From Scilla litardierei (Eukaryota > Streptophyta > Magnoliopsida > Asparagales > Asparagaceae), in NCBI GenBank assembly GCA_030789695.1, contig CM061134.1, forward strand, positions 61,077,334 through 61,141,333: 64,000 nt of DNA, in the 5' to 3' direction. Under the pieces are notes generated by a model. It searched no databases, was not told the origin of the DNA, and was given only the letters and a program-made list of their open reading frames with translations. Below, piece by piece: positions 43,561 through 54,900 of this stretch (positions are counted from its first letter, which is position 1; each line of letters begins with the position of its first letter). A program made the translations under genes and the position numbers.

Positions 43561-43904
43561 TTTCATGTACTCTGTTGAATACATTCAAGCCACCACATCG
43601 ATTTGTATCAGGCAAGAAATATAATCATGCACTATAAATGAATGCAATATAAATGAATGTACAATATCCAAAAAGAAAAAGTAGCAGCAATGGACTATTA
43701 TGTACTGGGTTTGTGCATTTCCAAACATTTTATCCCTTTTCAAATCTAAATTTCTTGAATTAATCATGTTACACAACATTTACATTTGAGCTACCCCTTA
43801 TGCAAATACAGGCACAACATTACATCTAAATGGACAAAAAGAAAAAAAATAGAAGAAAGAATATTATACATGACTATAGTCATTTGAATATCATCACAAT
43901 GAGA

Positions 43905-44145
43905 CTATTATAGTACAAATTCATTATCTAAGAGGCTTTGAGCAAAGCGTGATCCCTGGTATAGGAAAATCGATACAAAATTTTCATTACCGTGTGCCAT
44001 CGATACATAATTTTCATCACCGCGTGTCCAGTACAGCTCATCAAGCGTGATCCCTGGTATAGAAAATCCATACTTCAATCGCGGCTCCTCTTCTTCTTCC
44101 TCTTCTCCGTCATCATATAATAGAAGCTCATCACCTCTAACCAAT
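43905..44145 (-). pseudogene. possible VPS41 first-exon fragment
   Basis: The minus-strand ORF begins with an acidic run, DDGEEEEEEEPRLKYG. This resembles the N-terminus of plant VPS41 (HOPS complex subunit), as I remember it. Beyond Tyr-Gly the similarity stops, and the following part contains a direct repeat (CGATACAAAATTTTCAT... / CGATACATAATTTTCAT...). The match is short and of low complexity, so the call is weak. Confidence 0.3.
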
Positions 44146-46320
44146 TAATCCATAAAAATCGATAATTATAAATCAAATTGAGAAACCCAATCCCTACAAT
44201 AATCCACTTTATGAGAAACTGGATAATGAAAAAAATCTACTTCACGAACTCTACCCACATTGCGAACATATAAATAATTAAACCAAAAAAATAGCAAAAC
44301 CACTAAAAGAAACAAAAAGATAGCAGAGAGCTTACATGAACATGGCAGAAAAATTGAGCGTAGCGATCGTTCGCCACCGCAACATTTGGGTGGAGGGAAT
44401 GCAACATGGACCATTATTTTATGGTTCTAACACATAAAAGGGTGGATATAATTTAAACTCAGTCAATTTTAATAACTTTTTATTTTATGTATGTAAAATT
44501 AACAGCTGATGACAGGAAGATGCCCATCTCACAAAATCGGGGGGGGGGGGGGGGGGGGGTGTGTGTGTGTGTGTGTGTGTTCTTGAATTTGAGTTCAGAA
44601 TCTGAATTTATCAAGCAGATGATAGAAGCCCCTTAATTCTAAAGCGTTCAATATGGCAAGTCATAATTTAATTTTTGTAAGAAGTTGCTGAATTTCAAAA
44701 GTAGGTAGTACAATCACATAATCTTGTATTAAAAAAATATAAGCAAGTGGTATTATGAAGAGATTATTCCTAATTAGGAAGTGACATTGAGTTGTTACAG
44801 GCTTGCACTCCAAATAACAACAGAGTAGATGGCATTTTCAAAACAAAGGAATGGGTTACTTTGGTGGGTTCATTTTCTTCAAGCAAAACATATGCAATAC
44901 CCATACAATAATAGATGTTGATATCAACTTAGAAGGAACAACTACTAATGGAGCAACCATTCTCATTAGTATCCAATGGATACGTTGATTTAAACTCAAA
45001 AGTCTGATCATCCAATAGCCTAACAAAATGTGTTCAGAGGAATCATATGCACTTGTATGGCAGTTTTGAAAGCTATATATGGAAAACGTCCAAGACTGCT
45101 CCAAATGGTAGATCCACCGTGCATGTTCTCTCAATGGGATCGAGCAAATGTGAAGCTTCTGAATATCATCCATAGTTCTGATTGAAAGCCCACCCTCCTT
45201 GGCAAATTGCAAGGCTGTTGGAATCAGAAAGAATTAAGTTATGAACAAATACAAAAGCATTGTTCACAAAAACAGCTAGAAATAGATCCATTTGTCTCCA
45301 CTATTAACAAATACATAAGCTTTGGAAGCATTGCACAATTTTGTCAACAAATAAAGTATAATAAAATAAAAGAGAGGAAAATAAAAAAGGATTAGACAAC
45401 CAGTAAGATAAAGCAGAGATGATAAATCAACTAATACAACGGGATTATACAAACATCAAGATACAGCAGAGACAATAGATGAACTAATACAACAACATGA
45501 ACTGTCATACCCCACTCGCGGGTAGTATGAAAATTGAGTTGCCGAATTCAATACCTCATCATCAAATTCAGCAAGAGACCGGCCATACCCCCCTCGTGGG
45601 TAGTGACCATGACCGGAGTGCAACGAACCCAACCCAAAATGCCTTATATCAATGAGAAAGGAACAATCCAAAATGTAAGATATGATCGCTTCATCGATGC
45701 CTCTTCCCGTATTGTAATCTCTCTGCAAACAAACAGAATCTCATTAAAACAAAAACTGATTCCAAGCTAGAGTTAAGTTGGTCAAATAGAAGCATTATTG
45801 ATTTTAATTGCAACCCCAAATCTAACCCCAAATCTAACTGAATTACAAACCGAAGGTTTTATTCAACTCATCAATTTACAAATTTTTCCTTTTTTGGTTT
45901 GATTGATTTTTCATTCATAATTCAATTGATACTTGAGCTACAGAAACAAAAAATGAGTAAAATTGATGTTGAAAGCTACAAACTAAATTATACAGCATGA
46001 ATGAGTGTATCTTTTCAACAAATTACAAAAAGTTTGTTAAAGAACAAATTTTTGCATCTCTATTTGCCAGAGCTATAACTTTGTGGTTCGAATGACAGCA
46101 TAGAAGTGGATTATAGATGCAAATCAATATCAAAGCAACATGCACCACATGATTTTAATAATGAATGAATGTTTACATAATTACATGATCTATTTTTGAT
46201 GTGAAGCATGTAAACACTAAGCCAATTTTTGAATCTGATGGGCCTAAGAACCATAAACATTGCAATGAGAAAAAAAAGCGCATGACACTGCAGACTACTT
46301 CCAGTTGTAGAAGACTAAAT
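44146..46320. other. Helitron cargo, exon-like pieces of unknown origin
   Basis: Minus-strand open segments at 44166-44414, 44856-45212 (preceded by CAACAG; LQFAKEGGLSIRTMDDIQKL) and 45456-45728 look like captured exons. I cannot name them. A G21 run followed by (TG)n lies at 44539-44580. Confidence 0.35.
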
Positions 46321-46327
46321 TTCTTAC

Positions 46328-46535
46328 CTTTGTATCATACAACTTGAGAAAGAAACATGACTTCGGAACAAACAACTTGCTCTCCAAGATCAAAGCAATA
46401 GCATCACTAAGCTTCTTGTTCACATCAGGATTGAGGCCTCCAATAAAAACCAGTTCACCATAACCAGCAGGCTACTCTGTTGCACCAAATGCCATTGGCA
46501 TAGATCCTTTAAGCACTATCATCACATAATGTCAA
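46328..46535 (-). pseudogene. captured MIF-like (MDL) tautomerase exon
   Basis: The minus strand reads YVMIVLKGSMPMAFGATE, a stop, then PAGYGELVFIGGLNPDVNKKL, then LILESKLFVPKSCFFLKLYDTK, then a GTAAG donor. This is the middle exon of plant MIF/D-dopachrome-tautomerase-like proteins (about 115 residues in full). The N-terminal exon with the catalytic Pro1 was not seen. The in-frame TAG and the isolation of the exon mark it as a captured fragment. Confidence 0.88.
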
Positions 46536-48900
46536 CAGAATAGCAAAGAACTACTAAAATTACTGTAACTTTGCAATGGTTAACTTTATAATTAACACAA
46601 ATAACTTCCCAAAAAATGAACATTCAGATTTAAATTCTATAAGACACATGAAAGAGTTAGCTGATAAATCAAATAAATCAAAAGACATGGAGCCGAGTAA
46701 CATGTATCGACAATTAACATGATAATTGGGACGGGGATGCATAACTTAAATTACTTAAGTTTATCAAGAACTGTGAGGATCTAGTTTTGGATCATTCCTC
46801 TTTCCAAAATATTTTAAGACCTCTAATTTCTTTACATATATATTTCGATGCGATAAATTAAGTACGCAATCCTAATTAATACAGTGCCATGATGCCAAAG
46901 AAAAGAGCAATTACACAATTACAGATGTTATCCTGGTTCTGATTAATCTCTTAAATCGTTCTTCTGTCATATTTCTCCTTTATTTTCTGGAAGAATATGC
47001 ACTTTGTATTGCATTTCTCTTGAATTTGATAAAGAACGTATAAGTGAAGATAACAAAGAAAGAATAAGTGAAAGAGAAACAGGAGAAGACATAAGAATCA
47101 AAGAAACCCTCTTAGCATATAGCTAATTCTCTTGATTCTTCTCTCTTCTAAACTCTCTCTGTCTCTCTCATATTAACCTTCTTAAGTACCAATGATTCCC
47201 CCTCTCTCATATTATCTTATTAAGTACCAATGATTCCCCCAATTAGTTCACATCTAGTGTAATTTCTGGGAATCATCATATTTCACGAAAAACAGCAAAA
47301 CATGAACCAACTTTTAATATTATGTTCAAAGCACATCAAGGACTCAAAACATTTTGTACACCATCCGTAAGCTAACCTCTCAGTATATTGCAAAGCATCA
47401 TATAACTCAAAAGTATATGTAATTATCAAAGAGGAGAAATCATTAAATTAAGTTAAGAATATAACTAATATGATTAAATCAACAGAAAATCTTCTATTGC
47501 TGTTTCGAGTCTTGTTCTCTTGCTGATTGATTATGAAAATAGAGAAAAAATTGCCCTCACCTGTCAGGAAAGAGTGATGCATATATATAGTCCAATACCG
47601 ACTTACATATTTCAATATATATAGTAGATGATGTTATCATCTACACAGCCGAGCTTATTATTAGCAACAGATTGTTAGACATATCTCTTCCAATTATAGA
47701 CAAACGTCGTCCTCCAAAAAGACGCGTTCAAATAACAATTATAAAATTGGCTCCTTCATTGTATCATATTCTATTAGAAAATGAGTAGTTCTCAGCTAGG
47801 TTTCTTTCGCTCCGTCTCCAACTACTCTTTCCTTTATTCTCTGATGATCAAAGAGGACAGTAGAGAGGAAGGATGTAAAGGATCTTATAGACTTCATTAC
47901 AAAAGTTAGTAGTAAGTGAGTTAATTTCATACTTATCAATAAGTTAAGTTCCTACTATAATTGAGTGAGTTAAGTTTGATGGAAATGTTAAAAGGTCTTA
48001 AAACTGGATTCTCATGCATCTAATGAGATTCACATTAAAGATATATCTGCGATTTCATTAGATGGAAACTCAACTAAATCAAATGCAAAACATAAAAGAT
48101 GAAAGTGACAAAATATATAATAAATTGATATGAAGATAATCAATAGATTTAGTAAAACACAACGTAAATGCTATTTCTTAAACATAAACCACAAATGAAA
48201 TGAACATATTTTCCATAGGATGAAATATGCAAAAAAAAAAAGACAACCAACATAAGTTTAATAAACACCGAGCACATGTAAATTACATATGGTGGGTGGC
48301 TGCATCATGCATACAGAACAAAAGAATAGTGGAACAGAAGATAGACTATAACGAAACCAATATGATAAATATCAATTAGAATTTGTAAGAAGAATACATG
48401 CAAACATGGGTTTTTCTCAAAACTAATGTAATACAACAAATAATTTACTTACCAAACATAAAAAGATTAAATTATAAAAAATAATGCAGATTTGAGTTGT
48501 TTATGAAAACTAATGAAGATTCAACTCCCCTACAAATCAAAACTAATGATATTGTATTGAGCAAACTAAAGCTCAGATAAACATGAGAAACTCTGACCAA
48601 AACTCCATTTACCATGATAGTACAAAGCAAACCTGTCAGACTGAGATGAGGCACCTTGCTTTCTAGGAGGTCGTAGTCTAAAATCATTGGTTTTCCCATT
48701 TACAACGGTAAGGATTTCAGATCACACTATTGCAAGCTTATCATGCAAAAATATTGTGGACGAAAAAATAAACATCAATAGCCAGAGAAATGAGGAATGT
48801 TCTGATAAGAGTCTAACGGTTGGTATAAGCCAAAAAATACCAAGACTATAATGATTGTTGCTCTCTCAATAGCCAGAGAAATGATAAATGAGGAATGTGC
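46536..48900. other. Helitron cargo or spacer, no recognised gene
   Basis: AT-rich. One splice-bounded open segment on the minus strand (about 48625-48705, VNGKPMILDYDLLESKV) could be another captured exon. A tandem duplication of about 60 bp with ATTATCTTATTAAGTACCAATGATTCCCC occurs near 47170-47240. Confidence 0.35.
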
Positions 48901-48929
48901 AGTGTAGCCACCACCTTCAAAATATTCAC

Positions 48930-49713
48930 CCTCTCAAAATTTTGGATCCCCTAAATTTAAACAAATAGCAATAATTATAGCACAATAATTGTCAGTTACT
49001 TTCCCCAAAATATGTTAGTTCCTCCAACATTTAATTTCCCCTAGGGAATTTAGTTCCCCTAAAAATTTTAGTTCCCCCAAAATTTAGTTCCCTAGAGATT
49101 TAACCCGTACCCAGCAAAAAAGTAGTCCTCTAAAACAGTAAAGGGCAAAAAAATTTTAGTTACCCTCAAAATGTCATTCCCCCGGTTATTTAAAATATTC
49201 ACCCCTTAAAATCTTGGATCCCCTAATGTTAAACGAATATCAATAATTAAATCACAAAAATTAAAGGGAGAAAAATAATGACGTTCATCTCTACGTTTAA
49301 TTTTTTTTTCTTTGCTTGCTTGTATATTAACAACATACTTCAATGATGAAGTTAAACTGACCATGCTAATTTTCAGAATCCTATAAATAGAATTTGAGAA
49401 CTTAGCTTCGCAGAAATTATATTGGAGTTGTCCCCTATATGTTGACAGAAGTAACTATTACAATCTCTAAATGCTTAATTCTGACATGTCAATCTTGCAA
49501 TCTTATTATTGTGGCACAATATATAGTTGAAACTGGGTCCTTCTCACATATTATTTTTATTTCTTCCAAATTCCCCCCCCCCACCAATTTTTAACACAAA
49601 ATCCTAGTCATATATGGCCTTTATCCTTGTCAGCATCATTTATCCTAGTCATATCCTAGTCATCGTGTCCTAGTAGGATATAATTCAAAAACTTCCATCA
49701 ATTGTTTAATAGA
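48930..49713 (-). mobile_element. degenerate Helitron relic with a 5' terminus
   Basis: The words AAAATATTCACCCTCTCAAAATTTTGGATC and TTTAGTTCCCCTAAAAATTTTAG match the interior of Helitron B (36520-36730) and occur twice here. The right end at 49713 gives minus TCTATTAAACAATTGATGG followed by CTAGGACA-type words, as at the other 5' ends. A clear 3' hairpin is missing close by. Confidence 0.5.
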
Positions 49714-51230
49714 TGACAGAAGCACCTCGTGAAACATGAATTTTGCTTTGCCATCATCAGTATGGGTCCAGGCATAACAACCTCATGTGTGTGCGTATAT
49801 GTTCTTTGCAGAGGTTAACATGTCTGCTAGGCTATAGTAGTTTTTAGTCAACCCCTGCCCCAACAAAAATGCTCAGGCTGAGGAGGAAGACAGAAACATG
49901 TCTCAAATCGAAGATTCATTCTGTCCAATGTTTCAACTGCTAGGAAACTGACCGGTTTCATGATAGCTTTATGAAATGTCTACCTACTTTGGTTCTCATA
50001 TTCCATAGGTAAACAATGTAAAATATAAGATAATGGACCACCATTAACAGATCAATTAAACAATATCAAGTAAACAAATCTATGCACAACTTAGCCTCAC
50101 CAAAGCGTCCACTTGAAGTGTACATCCACACATTCCCTTGCCCTTAGAACCAACACAAAATGGTGACCATGACTGCATAAGAAACAAAGATCATATTATG
50201 AATGTAAAGAAGACAAATAACAACAAAACAAACAAATAAGAACTTAGTGCATATGACTATAAAGACAGCTATCATCACCTCTTTAAATACTACAACCTCG
50301 CCTGCCACAGCACATTACGATTCCGGCTTCGCCTCAACGTAATCGATAACTTTTAGAGAGATTATAATGTAAATATACGTATGACACATGTAATCAAAAA
50401 AATCTGGATATACTCATTTTACCAGGTCAATGATAATCACATACCAGGTCAATGATAGACATGTAAACCAAGTGGATTCTAACTTCATAGAGTTTCAGAA
50501 TATACACATCCCAAAACACATGCTATGACATAGGATAAGAGAGATGCAGAGGAAAGTTGGGGTTGCCAATGATATTTAAAAAATCTCAACATTATAAAAT
50601 TATGGTAGAAGCATTCAACAACGGGATTTTTTAGACATGTAAACCAAGTGGATTCTAACTTCATAGAGTTTCAGAATATACACAGCCCAAACCTTCGTAT
50701 CAAGAATACTACTTGCAAATCCAAAACCTAAAACGTCATAAAATTGAAAGAGAACTATTTTAGGACTTAAGACAACATTTTTTTACATCGACTTATAATA
50801 TCACACAACCTAAACTATATGCTAAAAGAAAAACCCTTAACTATGAACAAATATACACAAAAATACATTCTGGATTGAACAACCATGCAGTCCAATTTCA
50901 AAACCACCATCTCTCACACCGGCATTTAAAACCAACAAAATTTACATATGACTCTAGGGCCGTGTGTCCTGAAAATTAAAAATAAAATCATAGATTAGAA
51001 TAGGAAAATTAGAAACGAAGATATATCTAATTACTTTGTACAACTCACTATTATTACCTTCATCATGTTTAAGCAGAAAACCTTTTACTCATCACATTAT
51101 AAAAAGATGACGTGTCAAGCTCAATCCAAAGTGGAGAGTTAATAGGATGAGCAATAACCTAGATAAATTAAGAACATAAATTTCCTAGAAAAATTAATAT
51201 ATATGTGAAAATATGGAAAATTTTAAATTT
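49714..51230. other. Helitron interior, no recognised gene
   Basis: AT-rich. The segment AGACATGTAAACCAAGTGGATTCTAACTTCATAGAGTTTCAGAATATACACA is duplicated (about 50457-50510 and 50632-50685). A possible hairpin ATTACG...GGC TTC GCC...CGTAAT lies at 50307-50342, without a CTRR end beside it. Confidence 0.4.
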
Positions 51231-51249
51231 ATACATTTATTTACCTTTT

Positions 51250-51900
51250 TCGTTGGAGTGGTGGATGTCGTGCTTTCTGGAACCAAGCAAGCTCGGCAAG
51301 AACCATCTTCCACTTCTACAACAAAAAAGGTATTTGGATGGTCAATGAAGAGGATATTTTGAAAAACAAAATCTAAGATTTTTATATTACCTCGGAAAAG
51401 AAGATTGCTTTGTCTTCAATGTGACTCGTCGCCGTTGCTTGTAAAGTTCTTTTAGCAATTTGCTGAAAATAATAATAATAATAATAAACAGTCACTAATT
51501 TTTAATTTCAAAATGGGAATGTTTGTAACGGTATGCATACCTTATCAAAACAAAATCCGATATAACCCCGTAGCCTGACATTTATGTGATTGTTTTGAAG
51601 TAACAGAACCTGTGAGAAGAAAAATGTTAATGCAAACATAGTATATTAAAAATATAATGTAGAATTATGATAAGAAACTTACAGTTTTTGCCAAATCTGC
51701 ATCATCATCTATCTATATAAAAATACAAACCAATATTTTATCCAACAATGCATACCGAAAACTATTAAGTCATGCAATGAAATGTAGTAAAGGAAAAAAT
51801 TTCTTACCCTGCCATATATGGTAATGTGGGTCCACATTTTAAAGCTTGGTAACGTATGATAATGCTATACCTGCATGTTAGACAACAATCGATAATAATT
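51250..51900 (-). pseudogene. exon-like segments downstream of the helicase
   Basis: Several short open segments with good splice borders follow each other on the minus strand. They are about 51840-51880, 51680-51715 (DDDADLAKT), 51545-51612 (LLLQNNHINVRLRGYIGF), 51393-51463 (QIAKRTLQATATSHIED) and 51245-51317 (VEVEDGSCRACLVPES). Frames do not join cleanly at the first one. They may be a captured gene or accessory exons of the Helitron; I cannot name the protein. Confidence 0.4.
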
Positions 51901-51994
51901 TTTTAAAAGATCATTTAAACAAATAATATAAATAAAACAATGTAAAGAAAGAAAGTTAAAAAACTTACATACAATTTTTATCATTCATTGGAAA

Positions 51995-54900
51995 TCATAG
52001 CAGAACTTCTGGGTAAACGATGTTTACTGTGTTATTTATGTTGGGCTGAAGAAGGACACATACACGATCAAAAGATGTGCACCTTGAAAGTGCAACATAA
52101 AGATGTCCATGACTGAAAACTGGGGTCCGCAAATCAACTCCAACGAATTTTACAGATTGTCCTTGGGCTTTATTAATCGTCATAGCATATGTCACACGGA
52201 CAGGAAACTGCCTTCTTGTCATATGAAAAGGTAATTCTATAGCCGATGGTGACAAAGATATTCTTGGAATAAACACAAAAAAACCGGCTTTATCCCCATT
52301 TAAAATTTGAGCTTCAATGACACGTGATGCACATCTGACAACCATCAACCGAGTGCCATTGCAGAGCCCGTCTTTTGGTGCAATATTTCGTAATAAAATA
52401 ATAGGACAACCAACCTTAAGCTCAAGTGTAAATTGTGGCAACCCAGGAGGATCCAAAGTGTTTATGTACTCAGTTGGATATCTACTCATAATGGTTGGAT
52501 CGGTTTCATCATTTTCAGAAAAACTGTCTGCAGCTTGATACGTAATCTTCTGTCCCGGAAAAATGTTTAATGCAGCAGCATTTATAAAAGTAACATCATC
52601 ATTCAGTGCAGAAAGAATTATTCGTTCAGTAAGGTATGCCGAAGTCACGGCACCCTCAATATCAAGCTGCGGATAAATTCGAAGTATTAACTCGTTTAAA
52701 TCCTTGCACCTGAATATGTTAGAAGGAAGTTCTACCACTTCTGTAGGATTTGACCCAACCTAATACATATAGATATAATTTTAGTGAAGGAATGGCTAAG
52801 ATAAAAATAGTAAGTAAAATTAAATTAGGCATGAAATAAAATACCTCCAAAATGAATTTTGCAAAATTTGCATTCTCAACCGATGAGTTATTTAACCGCA
52901 TATTTTGATCCAAGATCAAAACTTGTACAGAGCACCATAATACAGATCGTCTCAATGAGGCACCAACAATTTCTTCTCGAACCCCCTTTGGTATGACGGG
53001 CAAGATTTGTCGGAAATCCCCACCAAGAACAACAGTAATACAACCAAATGCTCTGGGGTTATCACAAATATCTTGTAACGATCGATCCACTGCCTCAACA
53101 CAGTGCCGATGTTGCATAGGTACTTCATCCCATATTATAAGTTTTGCTTTTCGGAATAATTGAGCTTGCATGGATTGCTTGCTAAAATTACAAATTGAAG
53201 TATCATGCACATCTAACGGGATACGAAATATGGAATGTGCAGTCCGACCTCCGCTAAGTAGCAATGATGCAATACCGGAAGACGCGACGGTGATAACTAT
53301 ATGTCCAAGACTACGCAACATTGTTGCAAGTGCATTGTACAAAAAAGTCTTTCCAGTTCCAGCACCACCGCTCAAGAAGAATGTAGTACCTTTATTTTCA
53401 AATACAGATGAAGTAATTGCCGAGTAAGCATGGCGTTGTGCATCATTGAGGCAATCAATGTCTTTTTGAGCATCCAATTGTTTCGCCTTATTTATAAGTT
53501 CCTGATGTTCATGCAACAATCTATTGCCAACAATTTCATTCCAATCTCCAGCAAGAAGTGGCATTGGTGGAAAGTCGGATAGACACTTACCGTACTCCTG
53601 AAGCAATTCATTGATAAGGAATAATCCATAATCTTCAAGTTGGCCTTGAGTTGGGGTAGAAATTGCAAATAAAGTTTGCAATTTATGTGGAAGATCATCG
53701 CAAATGTGCATTGAAAATTCATTCCATAATGCAAGGGGGTCGATCGGCAAACATTCGATAAGAATAATACAAAACAGTCTTCGTAATTGATATCCTGTTT
53801 TCATAATTGAAGCCTCGGAAAGACATTGTCTCCACTCGGAATCATCTTCAAGAAGACCTCTTGACATACATGTTGCTTTGAATGTAGGGTACTCGATAGA
53901 ATTGAATGTGCGTAAATTTTCCCACGATGTTGGCCCTTTAACAACTGTTAGTAGCAACCGTAAATAAAATCTCTCACCAGAATTAGGGGAGGCAAAATAC
54001 ATTCGGCCAATTGCATATCCAGATTGTCTTGGAGTCCAGACCTTTGTTGACGAATGCCACACAAACTTTTGAGGAAATTCTTGATATGTGAGATCATGTG
54101 CAGACTCATGTAAGGCGCAACATGTAAAAAATTCAGTCAAAGTTGTCTTATCATTTTCAGCCCTAGACCTTATTGCATCTACATCTTCATCTGGATCAAA
54201 AATAACACGGTGTTGCCCTGGTAAATGAAGTATCAATCTTTGAACTGACGAAATCTCTTGATGCAAAGGATGCTCGAATATTCGCCAAGCTGCCTCAGGT
54301 GGTCCAATATATCTTGCATCAAGGTATTGTTGGATCTCATTTACTGCGCCCAATACCATTGTGGTCCGATCATGACCTTTATAAATATACTTATGAATGT
54401 ACTTCACACATCTTACCCCAGCACAAACTTCGACATTAATGTGGCAGTTAAAGCGCCTTGAGAGATACCTGTTGTGCGGCACAATATCGCGGTTATCAAC
54501 CTGATGCCCCCTTACAGTATATAGATGCACATTACTACGACGACGGTAAATAGGATATCCATCACGATCCAAGGTTGTTGCATCTGCATAATTTCGAGGG
54601 TATTTCTTAGTACACTTACCATTTTCCATGCATGAAGCATTTGGATTTCGAGCACCGCATGGTCCATGTACCATACATTTTGACACAGTATCGAATAATG
54701 CAGGATCTTGAGCAGGATCAGGAAATTCAGCACATACAATTCTATCCACTTGATCACATGTATGAATCTTATCGGGTCCACGAAGAAAGAAAAGAGCATG
54801 CATATGTGGAAGACCCCGTTTCTGAAATTCAATTGTAAATACATGTGCTACTTTCTTTCCAAATACATTATTGCCATCAATCTCCTTCATCAAAGCCTTT

